Source: a virus
IMG/VR virus record: IMGVR_UViG_3300035145_001308
Location: 1 to 64,000 of that record
DNA: 64,000 bases
Strand: one strand, 5' to 3'
Shown here: positions 44,121 to 52,699 of the stretch, piece after piece
Layout: every line of letters starts with the position of its first letter
How positions within the stretch are numbered: position 1 is the first letter of the stretch
Program-made: the position numbers and the translations under genes
The notes under the pieces: generated by a model
What the model saw: the letters and a program-made list of their open reading frames with translations, nothing else
What the model was told of the DNA's origin: nothing
The model's database searches: none

Positions 44121-44495
44121 ATGTCAAGTATTACAGATCCAAGTATAAACAAATCAAATGATAGCGCAGCTGAAACAAGAAGTTTCTTTGACAGGTATTT
44201 TACAAAAAGTATTAGTATTACTAGTAACGAAGTTGATAGTGTTATAGGATTCTTTCTAAAAAGACAGTTTGACAGAAGTGCAGCTATTGCTGTAACAACA
44301 GTTTTATTGCAACAAGCAAAAGCAGAAAAGAAAAATATCTTTGATTTACTAGATGGTTTAGAAGGATTAGATAGTGTCAAACTCAGTCAACTTGTAACCG
44401 CAATCTTAAATAATAATAGAAGTAAAGTAAGTGCATTAGGTTACACAGCTCCTTTCGAAATCCAAACATTAGATAATAGGAATGTGCTTGTATAA
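44121..44495 (+). CDS. Small helical virion-associated protein
   Basis: 124 aa, alpha-helical: FFDRYFTKSISITSNEVDSV, IGFFLKRQFDRSAAIAVTTV, LLQQAKAEKKNIFDLLDGL, LSQLVTAILNNNRSKVSALG. This pattern (ffk-x-yy... vL-x-x-A-k-x-x-x-x-n-i-f-x-l-LD-x-l... LvaxILN-x-NR-x-x-x-s-x-LGy) recurs next to gp4 in marine T4-like phages, where it is listed as a structural protein. ATG follows AGAGATAA; its stop overlaps the gp4 ATG. Confidence 0.65.
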   Translation: MSSITDPSINKSNDSAAETRSFFDRYFTKSISITSNEVDSVIGFFLKRQFDRSAAIAVTTVLLQQAKAEKKNIFDLLDGLEGLDSVKLSQLVTAILNNNRSKVSALGYTAPFEIQTLDNRNVLV

Positions 44496-44932
44496 TGGCA
44501 CGTTTTGCACAGGGTAAGTATACTCTAAAAAACCCTGAAAAATACATTGGCGGTAGAACTCCAACATATCGAAGCAGTTGGGAGTTTGCATTTTGCCGTA
44601 TGTGTGATACAAATGAAAACATTACCAAGTGGGCTAGTGAATCAATAAGGATACCTTACAGACATCCTTTCACAGGCAAGTACACAATATATGTGCCTGA
44701 TTTTTTTATTGTGTACGGAGATAGAACAGGTAAACAACATGTTGAGCTAATAGAAGTAAAACCTGCTAATCACACCTTCAAAGAACAACTAGGACGTAGC
44801 CAAGCTAACAAAGCACATTATGTTGTTAATCAAGCAAAATGGGCAGCGGCTAGACAATATTGTAAACAAAAAGGCATGTACTTTAGAGTTGTAAATGAAC
44901 AAGATATTTTCCATCAAGGAAAACGTAGATAA
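44495..44932 (+). CDS. 4: Head completion protein gp4
   Basis: 145 aa (T4 gp4: 150). Needed to finish DNA-filled heads; its fold is that of restriction-type nucleases. Residues 6-29 QGKYTLKNPEKYIGG, TYRSSWEFAFCR and TKWASESIRIPY are near-identical in form to T4. The catalytic-type residues Asp in VPDFFIVY (about 69-76) and Glu-x-Lys in LIEVKP (about 86-91) are present, so nuclease-type activity is possible. Coupled to its neighbour by TAATG. Confidence 0.92.
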   Translation: MARFAQGKYTLKNPEKYIGGRTPTYRSSWEFAFCRMCDTNENITKWASESIRIPYRHPFTGKYTIYVPDFFIVYGDRTGKQHVELIEVKPANHTFKEQLGRSQANKAHYVVNQAKWAAARQYCKQKGMYFRVVNEQDIFHQGKRR

Positions 44933-44935
44933 ATA
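44928..44935 (+). promoter_or_regulatory. Late promoter GATAAATA before gp16
   Basis: Overlaps the end of gp4 and is 23 bp before the gp16 ATG. Confidence 0.6.
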
Positions 44936-44958
44936 CTAGCATATAATGGAATAGTACT

Positions 44959-45444
44959 ATGACTAAGAAACTTGAAGAAATGTTAAATTTGCCAGATAAT
45001 GAAGACATTGTAGCACAAGAAAAAACCACACAAGAAGTTGTTGCACACGAAGATACATTTCGTGATATTGCAGAGTTTGATAAAATTGCAAGTGCGTTAC
45101 CTGCTGTAAAAGGTTTAGGACAAATGGCAGATGACGAACTAAACGAAGTTGCAGACAAAGCAATGACCGCATATGACGACTTGATGGATTTAGGAATGAA
45201 TGTTGAAAGTCGTTATAGTGGTAGAGTTTTTGAAGTTGCAGGTACTATGCTCAAAACTACACTAGACGCTAAAGTTGCAAAACTAGATAAAAAACTTAAA
45301 ATGGTTGAGCTACAACTCAAAAAAGAAAAAATGGATAGAGACAGCGGACCAGGGGACGGCGACATTGTAAGCGGAGAAGGCTATGTTGTTACTGATAGGA
45401 ATAGTCTACTTGAGCGCCTAAAAGGCATGGATAAAGATAAATAG
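44959..45444 (+). CDS. 16: Terminase small subunit gp16
   Basis: 161 aa (T4: 164). Binds DNA ends or pac-like sites and stimulates gp17 during packaging. The central ESRYSGRVFEVAGTMLKTTL and AKLDKKLKMVELQLKKEKMD coiled-coil match the core helices of gp16-like proteins in marine phages, and the C-terminus is acidic/charged. gp17 is two genes downstream. Confidence 0.85.
   Translation: MTKKLEEMLNLPDNEDIVAQEKTTQEVVAHEDTFRDIAEFDKIASALPAVKGLGQMADDELNEVADKAMTAYDDLMDLGMNVESRYSGRVFEVAGTMLKTTLDAKVAKLDKKLKMVELQLKKEKMDRDSGPGDGDIVSGEGYVVTDRNSLLERLKGMDKDK
45436..45443 (+). promoter_or_regulatory. Late promoter GATAAATA before 45467 gene
   Basis: Overlaps the gp16 stop and is 23 bp before the next ATG, the same spacing as at gp16. 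Confidence 0.6.
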
Positions 45445-45466
45445 TAATATAGTTTAGGATACGTCA

Positions 45467-46021
45467 ATGAAAAATTTCGCAGATTATTTAACAGAGTCTA
45501 AAAGGACTTATGATTTCAAAATCGGTGTAGCTGGCGAGCTACCAGAAGGTTTTGCAGATAAACTAGAATCTAGTTTACAAAAATACGGATGTTCAGGAAT
45601 AAGTGCAGGTAAATCAACACCTATTCAAAAACGTCCATTAGATTTTCCACAGTTAGAAAATGTAGAAGCAACATATTATGAAGTAAGTTGTATGTATCCA
45701 ACAACTGTACAAGTGCTACAAGAATATGTAGGACAGTGCTGTGGTGTTCCACAAAGTCATATTATTGTGCGTAATCCTAACGAACCACAAGAGCTTTATC
45801 AAGAAGAAAAAACCGACGAAGAATATGTAGCTAAACTAACACAAGAAGACATGGGCGGAGAAAGCGCACAAGAATCTGCAGGCGCAAACCGTGTAATGGA
45901 CTTGTTGAAAGAACTTGAAGCATCACGTAAAGAAAGATCAAATGATTATGTAGGTGATGCACCAGTTGGCGAAAGTAAAGACATTGGCGATACTGAAAAT
46001 ACAAAGGCGGTGGTATCATGA
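45467..46021 (+). CDS. Conserved terminase-region virion protein
   Basis: 184 aa. The block YDFKIGVAGELPEGFADKLE, KRPLDFPQLENVEATYYEV, YPTTVQVLQEYVGQCCGVP (residues about 15-100) corresponds to a protein that is regularly found between gp16 and gp17 in marine T4-like phages, which I remember only as a conserved structural/hypothetical family. An alpha/beta ferredoxin-like fold is plausible. The acidic tail (EEKTDEEYVAKLTQEDMGGE) is probably disordered. It overlaps the next ATG by 4 bp. Confidence 0.7.
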   Translation: MKNFADYLTESKRTYDFKIGVAGELPEGFADKLESSLQKYGCSGISAGKSTPIQKRPLDFPQLENVEATYYEVSCMYPTTVQVLQEYVGQCCGVPQSHIIVRNPNEPQELYQEEKTDEEYVAKLTQEDMGGESAQESAGANRVMDLLKELEASRKERSNDYVGDAPVGESKDIGDTENTKAVVS

Positions 46022-47883
46022 AAATCACTGAAGTAACAAAGCCTTTAACAGAAGCACCAACAACATTTACACCAACACACTATGGCGGAGCATTTGGTGC
46101 AAATAGATTGATGGCACATAGCGATGGTAAAATATATTGGATGGGCTCTGATCGTAAAATACAACCATGGCAAGGTAATCCAAATGCCAATGGTATACTA
46201 GGAAGATTCAATCCAGCAACTGTTAGAGGTAAAATTGTAAACGGTCAAAAAGTTCCATATGGACCAGGCGAAAACTTTGCTAATGATCCAACCAATAGAG
46301 GACCACAAGCATCTACATGGAAAAATCCAGATGCGCAAGGTGCTCAAACTCAAGCAGCAAAGCCAGTTACTGGTGCGAAATATGATCAAGGTTTACTACG
46401 TAGAGGCAGCAGAGGCGCTGGTGTAAAAGAACTACAAGCAAAACTAGGTATGCCTGCAAGTGAACAGGATGGTATCTTTGGTCCTAAGACAGAAGCAGCA
46501 GTTAAAAAACTACAGCAATCACAAGGTATTAAAGTTGACGGTATTGTAGGTCCAGAAACACGCGGTGCTATTGCAAAACTACAAGCACCTGAAAACAAAA
46601 AAGCCACTGTTGTTAATCCACCGGTAGTGAAGAAACCAGAACCAAAAACACCTGGAGGTGAAGAAACACCTGGAGGTGAAGAAACACCTGGTGGTGAAGA
46701 AACACCTGATACGTCGGCAAACGATAATCAAAATAATGCTAATAATGCTCAAGGTGATCCAGCAACGTATAATGATGACGAAGACGATACACAAAATGAT
46801 ACTAGTGAACCTGTTGCGTCAGGAGTAGTAGCAGCAGATACTATTAAAGATCGGTTGTCTCCAGAAGCACAAGAAAAGTTTGACGATCAAATGCAAGAGT
46901 TTGACGGCGACCTACTTACTATGCTAATAGATGCAAAAAAACAATCAAAGGATTTTTGGCAACGTCCAGCATGGAGAGCATTTTACGAAGAAGTATTTGG
47001 TATCGAGGCGTCATTAGGCAAAGTTACTGATATACCAACTAAGGGTATTATCGACATAGATACTATTCCTGATAAAAGACCAGGAGATCGTAGCAAAAGA
47101 GGTGTAGTATTTGCAGCACCTGGCGATGCAAAATACGATAATGCATTAGGAAGTATAAAATACAAATCCATAGACGATATGGAAGAATCAAGAATACTAG
47201 ACTTAGCAGGAGTCAATATGAAAAAACTAGATGAAGAAATAACTATTACAGGCAGTGCAGATGATTTACTTCGCATGATGCAACTAGCTGGTGCATCAGG
47301 AGCAAAAGCTATAGATGCAGATGATATTAATCCTAAACCAATGCCAATGCCTACACCAGGCGGATGCGGATCTAAACCAAAAGAACCTGGCATGAGTGAC
47401 ATGATAAAAATGATGTCAACAGAAGAAGAAGGTCCAATGGGCGACGAATATGACGATGATCCTAGTTCACCAGCTGACAACTATGCAGATGGAGGCTTAG
47501 ACACAAATGTAATAAATGGTGATGATTTACATAAACAAAAAACACCATATCCGCCTACAGCAAGTAAAGGCGATAATCCAATGGCTCTTGAAGATGAAAT
47601 CAAAGAGAGATTAATGAAAGCATTTGAAACATACAAAGATAGAGATGCGTATGATGCTTCACAACAAAGTGGTAAAAAAGTTACGTTACCAAAAGCACCA
47701 TGGGAAAAAGATCATGATGCAGAAAAAGGCGAAAAGCCAGATTATGCAGATTTAGACGGTGACGGCAACGAAGACGAAGCAATGAAAGATGCTGCAAAAG
47801 ATAAAAAAGATAAAATGGCAGCTTTGAAAAAAGCCGGCAATGCTAAAGCTGATGCAGAAGCAGCCGAACGTAAAAATAAGTAA
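46018..47883 (+). CDS. Virion protein with peptidoglycan-binding domain
   Basis: 621 aa. Residues about 124-190 are a PG_binding_1 domain: LLRRGSRGAGVKELQAKLGM, DGIFGPKTEAAVKKLQ, DGIVGPETRGAIAKLQ. This domain binds cell-wall peptides in lysins and structural proteins. No catalytic lysin domain is present. A linker follows with three GGEETP repeats and an Asn/Asp-rich segment, then a charged helical half with PNPMPMPTPGG-type Pro/Met stretches. Near the end DYADLDGDGNEDE looks like a Ca-binding EF-hand loop (D-x-D-x-D/N-x-D/E). It ends in a Lys/Ala-rich tail. Probable tail-tip or head-associated protein that docks on the cell wall. Confidence 0.7.
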   Translation: MKITEVTKPLTEAPTTFTPTHYGGAFGANRLMAHSDGKIYWMGSDRKIQPWQGNPNANGILGRFNPATVRGKIVNGQKVPYGPGENFANDPTNRGPQASTWKNPDAQGAQTQAAKPVTGAKYDQGLLRRGSRGAGVKELQAKLGMPASEQDGIFGPKTEAAVKKLQQSQGIKVDGIVGPETRGAIAKLQAPENKKATVVNPPVVKKPEPKTPGGEETPGGEETPGGEETPDTSANDNQNNANNAQGDPATYNDDEDDTQNDTSEPVASGVVAADTIKDRLSPEAQEKFDDQMQEFDGDLLTMLIDAKKQSKDFWQRPAWRAFYEEVFGIEASLGKVTDIPTKGIIDIDTIPDKRPGDRSKRGVVFAAPGDAKYDNALGSIKYKSIDDMEESRILDLAGVNMKKLDEEITITGSADDLLRMMQLAGASGAKAIDADDINPKPMPMPTPGGCGSKPKEPGMSDMIKMMSTEEEGPMGDEYDDDPSSPADNYADGGLDTNVINGDDLHKQKTPYPPTASKGDNPMALEDEIKERLMKAFETYKDRDAYDASQQSGKKVTLPKAPWEKDHDAEKGEKPDYADLDGDGNEDEAMKDAAKDKKDKMAALKKAGNAKADAEAAERKNK

Positions 47884-47901
47884 TACATCCCCCCAGAACT
47901 C

Positions 47902-47928
47902 AATAGCGCCTTAGGGCGCTATTTTTTT
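47902..47928 (+). terminator. Intrinsic terminator before gp17
   Basis: Perfect 9-bp stem AATAGCGCC / GGCGCTATT, loop TTAG, then T7. Confidence 0.9.
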
Positions 47929-47929
47929 G

Positions 47930-47937
47930 GTTAAATA
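47930..47937 (+). promoter_or_regulatory. Late-like promoter GTTAAATA before gp17
   Basis: Immediately follows the terminator and is 4 bp before the ATG at 47942; another case where the message would be leaderless. Confidence 0.5.
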
Positions 47938-47941
47938 CAAT

Positions 47942-49519
47942 ATGAGCAAAAGTTTAGACGGCGTATTAACAAAAAAAGCAAATCAAAAAGAAACATTTAC
48001 AAATGAACAAGTTGAAGACTTGTTAGCGTGTATGGATCCTAATGAGGGGTACTTGCATTTTGCAAGGCATTTTGCTTACATACAACACCCTGTGCAAGGC
48101 AAACTTATGTTTGATCCTTATGAATATCAACTTCGTTTGTTGCACAGTTATCATAGTTATAGATTTAACATTAATATGATGCCTAGACAAACAGGCAAAA
48201 CAACTTGTGCTGCTATCTATCTTGCTTGGTTTGCAATGTTTAATCCAGATCAAACTATTCTTATTGCTGCACACAAATACACAGGTGCGCAAGAGATTAT
48301 GGCACGTATACGCTATGTGTATGAAACTTGTCCAGATCATATTAGAGCAGGTGTTACTAGTTATAACAAAGGTAGCATAGAGTTTGAGAATGGTTCAAGG
48401 ATTGTAAGTCAAACAACAACAGGCAACACAGGACGTGGTATGTCTATCTCACTACTATACTGTGACGAGTTTGCGTTTGTTATGCCTAACATTGCAGAAG
48501 AATTTTGGACTTCTATTTCACCTACACTAGCAACAGGTGGTCGTGCTATTATTACAAGCACACCTAACTCAGATGAAGATACATTTGCTACCATATGGAA
48601 ACAAGCAGAACAAAAGTTTGACGAGTTTGGAAATGAAAGTGAAGTAGGTATAAACGGCTTTCATAGTTTTAGAGCAGAATGGCATGAGCATCCTGACAGA
48701 GACGAAGAATGGAAAAAAGCTGAGATTGGTCGTATAGGCGAAGAAAAGTTTAGACGTGAATATGGCTGCGAGTTTTTGATTTTTGACGAAACACTTATTA
48801 ATAGTATTAAACTTGCTGCAATGGAAGGTATTGAACCTATTATAAAAATGGGTCAAATACGTTGGTACAAAAAACCAGATCCTAAAAAGTCATATGTAGT
48901 AGGTTTAGATCCGAGCATGGGCACAGGTGGAGATTTTTCTGCTATACAAGTTATTGAACTTCCTAGTTATGAACAAGTAGGCGAGTGGCAACACAATCTA
49001 ACAGCAATACCAGGACAAGTTAGAATACTTGCAGATGTATGTAAGTATCTTGCAGAAGAAATGAAAAGCTCTAGTAACATTTATTGGAGTGTAGAAAACA
49101 ACGGCATAGGAGAAGCATGTCTACTAGTAATACAAGACTTTGGCGAAGAAAACATTCCAGGCTTGTTTATTAGTGAACCAATACGCAAAGGACATGTAAG
49201 AAAGTTCCGAAAAGGATTTAACACAACACACGGTTCAAAAACCACAGCATGTGCTAGACTAAAAACAATGATTGAAAACGACAAACTTACTGTGCGTAGC
49301 AAAGCACTTATAAGTGAACTCAAAGCATATATTGCAGCAGGAAGTAGTTTTCAAGCTAAGCCAGGACATTACGATGATTTGGTAAGTAGTTTATTACTAA
49401 CATTAAGGATTATGAATGTTATGAAAGATTGGGATCCTACAGTGTACAATACATTCAACCAAATAGAACATGACGAGGAATACGAAATGCCAATGCCAAT
49501 CTTTATAAGCAGTTATTGA
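47942..49519 (+). CDS. 17: Terminase large subunit gp17
   Basis: 525 aa. Packaging motor ATPase plus headful nuclease. I take the ATG at 47942 rather than a TTG inside the terminator. Walker A PRQTGKTT at 81-88, Walker B LLYCDEFAF at 171-179, coupling motif TSTPN at 205-209. Nuclease domain: VVGLDPSMGTGGD near 318-331 (catalytic Asp ~322), the SVENNGIGE acid near 380 and HYDDLVSSLL near 476. T4 gp17 is 610 aa; the missing length is N-terminal. Its product should work with gp16 and portal gp20. Confidence 0.96.
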   Translation: MSKSLDGVLTKKANQKETFTNEQVEDLLACMDPNEGYLHFARHFAYIQHPVQGKLMFDPYEYQLRLLHSYHSYRFNINMMPRQTGKTTCAAIYLAWFAMFNPDQTILIAAHKYTGAQEIMARIRYVYETCPDHIRAGVTSYNKGSIEFENGSRIVSQTTTGNTGRGMSISLLYCDEFAFVMPNIAEEFWTSISPTLATGGRAIITSTPNSDEDTFATIWKQAEQKFDEFGNESEVGINGFHSFRAEWHEHPDRDEEWKKAEIGRIGEEKFRREYGCEFLIFDETLINSIKLAAMEGIEPIIKMGQIRWYKKPDPKKSYVVGLDPSMGTGGDFSAIQVIELPSYEQVGEWQHNLTAIPGQVRILADVCKYLAEEMKSSSNIYWSVENNGIGEACLLVIQDFGEENIPGLFISEPIRKGHVRKFRKGFNTTHGSKTTACARLKTMIENDKLTVRSKALISELKAYIAAGSSFQAKPGHYDDLVSSLLLTLRIMNVMKDWDPTVYNTFNQIEHDEEYEMPMPIFISSY

Positions 49520-49525
49520 TAAATA
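49518..49525 (+). promoter_or_regulatory. Late promoter GATAAATA before 49533 gene
   Basis: Overlaps the gp17 stop codon (TGATAAATA) and ends 7 bp before the ATG. Confidence 0.55.
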
Positions 49526-49532
49526 GTATACA

Positions 49533-51479
49533 ATGAGAGATTTAAACGTAGTAGCAGAACAACTTTTTAATGAAATCAGAGGACGTTATCCAAGCGTTAC
49601 CATCGGCGACGAAGAAGGTAACGTAACTAATGAGCCTCGTTTGGCTAGATTTTATGAGTTTGATTTTAAAAGCAATGATACAAATGTAGGCAAAGTAAGC
49701 ATATCACTAGATGAAAAAACTGGTGTAACTATTATGTACAATAAAGATTTTACAGCAGAAGTAGGAGATGCTGAAACAAAAGATTGGTATAACTTTTTAA
49801 AGCAAGTACGTAACTTTTCTAAAAGACGTTTATTAAACTTTGAAGTTAGAGATATTAATAAAACAAACTTTACAAAAAGAGATTATGGCTATATGGCAGC
49901 AAATCGCGGAGAAACACAAATGGCAGAGTCAAAAATGTATGGCACTCACAAAACCAGCTTTCAAAAGTTTGGTGGTGCTAAATTATCTATTAGGCACACA
50001 GGTGCAATAGCTGAAGGCGAAAGCAGAAACAAAAAGATTGGTGCATTGTTTATTGAAAATGCAGATGGTGAAAAATTTAAATATCCATTCAAACATTTAG
50101 CAGGTGCAAGAGCAATGGCAATCCATGTAAGCGAAGGTGGACACCCATTTGATGATTTTGGCAAACATATTACTAGCCTAAGTGAAGAACTTTCAAATCT
50201 CCGCAAGTTCAAACAGTATATGGGCAAAAGCAATGTTATGGCTGAAAGTTTAGCTGAACATATGGATACTGTAAATGAGCGTGTTGCCACAGTAAAAAAA
50301 GAAATGCAGACACTTCAAAAACTTGCAGGTTATAGAACTGTATTTGAAGAGTTTGTTCCTATTGAAGAATCAGAAGTACCAGAAGAAGTACAAGAAGATT
50401 GGATCAATCAATTAACTATTAAGCAGTTTAACGAAGAACTTAAAGATGTATTTCCTTACATTTACAAACTAGTTAGTGAAACAACTGCTGTAGAAAGTAT
50501 AGGATTTGATGATATTGTAAATGAAGTTGACAAAGCTAGTATTGATGCTGCTGTTTCTAAAGCATTATCTTCAGAGCCACAAAGGACAGCACCAACAACA
50601 AGTCCACGTCCTAAGGTAAGACCAAAAGTATTTGCAAGTCCTCGTCAAGCAAGAGACGCAGCAATGAAAGCTGGCTATCGTCAAGAAGGCAAAGACTTCA
50701 AAGTTGAAAAGTTTGGTAATGGATATATTTTCTCACAGATAGGACCAGATCAGAGCAACATTGGTAGCACAGAGATTGGTCCTGATGGAAAAATGACAGG
50801 CAGCACAAGAGGCTTTAACACAGAGTCAGAAATAGATATGGCATTTGATAAACTACTAGGCCAGTTTGCAGACAACTTTAGTGCTCAAGTAGAAGGCAGT
50901 TTAGACGAAGGATCAATGAAAGACATGTTGATCCAAGCAATGGAAAAGATTGCATCTGATAACAGCGGAGAAGAACTATATAAAGCATTGAACAAAGGCT
51001 CAATGGGTAAAGAGATCCAAAAATACTTACAAGACATGTATGACGAAGTAGCAGTTGACAATGGATGGCATCCAGATGATGATCATGAAGAAATCGAACA
51101 ACGCATGTGGGATGAGATTCACGACGAGTATGGTATGGGCGAAGGCAACGCATACGCACACGCTGTAAGAAAAGCAAAAATGAATGGCGCAGAAAAAGGC
51201 GATAAAATAGATCATCCAGATTCAGACGAAGATGATATTGTAATTGAAAAAGACAAAACACCATTAGGCGAGTTTATCCTAAGTTACTTTGATAGACATA
51301 CAGGCAAGTTTCCAAAAGGCGAAACAGCAGTATTGACAGCAATAGAAAAAGACTATGGCGATCAATACGTCAAGCCAGCGAGTCAGTTCATAGAACGTCT
51401 AGGTCAAGTATATGAAAAATATCAGGCACGTAAAATGGCAGACTTTACACGTATTCAAGAGTTAGCTGGTTTAAGATAA
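49533..51479 (+). CDS. Large conserved marine-phage structural protein
   Basis: 648 aa, no enzymatic family recognised. The N-terminal half (about 1-220) has ARFYEFDFKSNDTNVGKVSI, NFEVRDINKTNFTKRDYGYM, MYGTHKTSFQKFG and HLAGARAMAIHVSEGG, a pattern I associate with virion proteins of marine T4-like phages. The second half has helical regions, an Asp/Glu/His segment DNGWHPDDDHEEIEQ, and PLGEFILSYFDRHTGKFPKG, GETAVLTAIEKDYG, ending in RIQELAGLR. The ending resembles that of other proteins in this region. Own late promoter. Role in the particle unknown. Confidence 0.65.
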   Translation: MRDLNVVAEQLFNEIRGRYPSVTIGDEEGNVTNEPRLARFYEFDFKSNDTNVGKVSISLDEKTGVTIMYNKDFTAEVGDAETKDWYNFLKQVRNFSKRRLLNFEVRDINKTNFTKRDYGYMAANRGETQMAESKMYGTHKTSFQKFGGAKLSIRHTGAIAEGESRNKKIGALFIENADGEKFKYPFKHLAGARAMAIHVSEGGHPFDDFGKHITSLSEELSNLRKFKQYMGKSNVMAESLAEHMDTVNERVATVKKEMQTLQKLAGYRTVFEEFVPIEESEVPEEVQEDWINQLTIKQFNEELKDVFPYIYKLVSETTAVESIGFDDIVNEVDKASIDAAVSKALSSEPQRTAPTTSPRPKVRPKVFASPRQARDAAMKAGYRQEGKDFKVEKFGNGYIFSQIGPDQSNIGSTEIGPDGKMTGSTRGFNTESEIDMAFDKLLGQFADNFSAQVEGSLDEGSMKDMLIQAMEKIASDNSGEELYKALNKGSMGKEIQKYLQDMYDEVAVDNGWHPDDDHEEIEQRMWDEIHDEYGMGEGNAYAHAVRKAKMNGAEKGDKIDHPDSDEDDIVIEKDKTPLGEFILSYFDRHTGKFPKGETAVLTAIEKDYGDQYVKPASQFIERLGQVYEKYQARKMADFTRIQELAGLR

Positions 51480-51515
51480 TCAGCTAACCTTTTGAAAATC
51501 TTGGCAAAAAAATAG

Positions 51516-51544
51516 TTGACAAGATAAATAAGATTGTGTAGTAT
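51516..51544 (+). promoter_or_regulatory. Composite promoter before gp32
   Basis: TTGACA (51516-51521, perfect -35), 17-bp spacer, TAGTAT (51539-51544). The spacer contains a perfect GATAAATA late octamer (51523-51530). Expected starts: near 51550 from sigma70 and near 51537 from the late sigma. Confidence 0.65.
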
Positions 51545-51604
51545 TATAAACATGTGCTACACATTTAAGGCACAATGCATAGGCAAAAAACAGGAGGCAT
51601 AACT

Positions 51605-52621
51605 ATGGCATCATTAGCAGAAATCCGAGCGAAGCTCAAAGAACAAGAAAATCGTACAAGCGGTGGCAACACAGGCGGTGGCGATAACAGCATTTACCCA
51701 TTTTGGAATATGAAAGAAGGCGAGCAAGCAACGCTACGCTTTTTGCCTGACGGCGATGATTCAAACACTTTCTTTTGGAAAGAACGTTTGGTTATTAAAC
51801 TTCCATTTGCAGGAGTAAAGGGCGAAACAGATTCACGTCCAGTACAAGTACAAGTTCCGTGTATGGAAATGTATAACGAATCATGTCCAATCCTACAAGA
51901 AGTACGTGGTTGGTTTAAAGATCCAAGTTTAGAAGACATGGGTCGTAAGTATTGGAAAAAACGTTCTTATATCTTCCAAGGCTTTGTTGTTGATAATCCA
52001 CTTAATGAAGATACAACGCCAGAGAATCCGATTCGTCGATTCATTATTGGTCCACAAATCTTCCAACTAATCAAAGCAGCACTAATGGATCCAGATATGG
52101 AAGAACTGCCAACAGATTATACTGCTGGTGTAGACTTCCGTTTGTCTAAAGGTTCAAAAGGTGGATATGCTGACTACGGTGCAAGTAACTGGGCACGTAG
52201 AGAGCGTCCACTAGGCGATACTGAAATGAACGCAATCAACACAAATGGATTGTTTAACCTAAATGACTTCCTTCCTAAAAAGCCAGGCGAAGTAGAACTA
52301 AAAGTTCTTACTGAAATGTTTGAAGCAAGTGTTGACGGAGAAGCATACGATGCTGAACGTTGGAGTCAATATTTCCGTCCAAGCGGAATGCAAGCACGTA
52401 CAGGTGATCCTGTAACTGCAACTCCTGCTCCGGCACCAGCAGCACCAGCAGCACCAGCAGCAGAAACAACATCTGATACAGGCTGGAAAGAACCTGCTCC
52501 GGCAGCAACACCTGAACCAACTCCTGCTCCTGCTCCGACAGCAGAGGCAGCACCTGCAGAAGAAAACGCAGGCGGCGCACAAGACATTCTAGCAATGATT
52601 CGTGCAAGACAAGGTCAATAA
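51605..52621 (+). CDS. 32: Single-stranded DNA-binding protein gp32
   Basis: 338 aa from the ATG at 51605, chosen because AGGAGG lies 7 bp upstream. Coats ssDNA in replication, recombination and repair. N-terminal LAEIRAKLKEQENR is the basic LAST-like cooperativity region; IYPFWNMKEGEQATLRFLPD and YWKKRSYIFQGFVV form the OB-fold. Where T4 gp32 has a zinc site ending CPxC, this protein has C86-x7-CPIL, so one Cys is missing. The C-terminal 80 residues are an Ala/Pro-rich linker then acidic, and end in DILAMIRARQGQ, where T4 gp32 binds partners. It is followed by uvsX, as in other T4-like genomes. Confidence 0.93.
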   Translation: MASLAEIRAKLKEQENRTSGGNTGGGDNSIYPFWNMKEGEQATLRFLPDGDDSNTFFWKERLVIKLPFAGVKGETDSRPVQVQVPCMEMYNESCPILQEVRGWFKDPSLEDMGRKYWKKRSYIFQGFVVDNPLNEDTTPENPIRRFIIGPQIFQLIKAALMDPDMEELPTDYTAGVDFRLSKGSKGGYADYGASNWARRERPLGDTEMNAINTNGLFNLNDFLPKKPGEVELKVLTEMFEASVDGEAYDAERWSQYFRPSGMQARTGDPVTATPAPAPAAPAAPAAETTSDTGWKEPAPAATPEPTPAPAPTAEAAPAEENAGGAQDILAMIRARQGQ

Positions 52622-52630
52622 GATAACAAC

Positions 52631-52670
52631 ACCCCCCAGGCTTGTCATAGACAGCTCAATACCGGGGGGT
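52631..52670 (+). other. G/C-run hairpin between gp32 and uvsX
   Basis: ACCCCCC (52631-52637) pairs with GGGGGGT (52664-52670), extended by GG/CC after a bulge, with an inner TGTC/GACA hairpin. No T-run. It could be a partial terminator or an mRNA-processing element that lowers uvsX relative to gp32. Confidence 0.55.
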
Positions 52671-52699
52671 TACTTACGCTTTTTAGAATAGGAGAAAAT

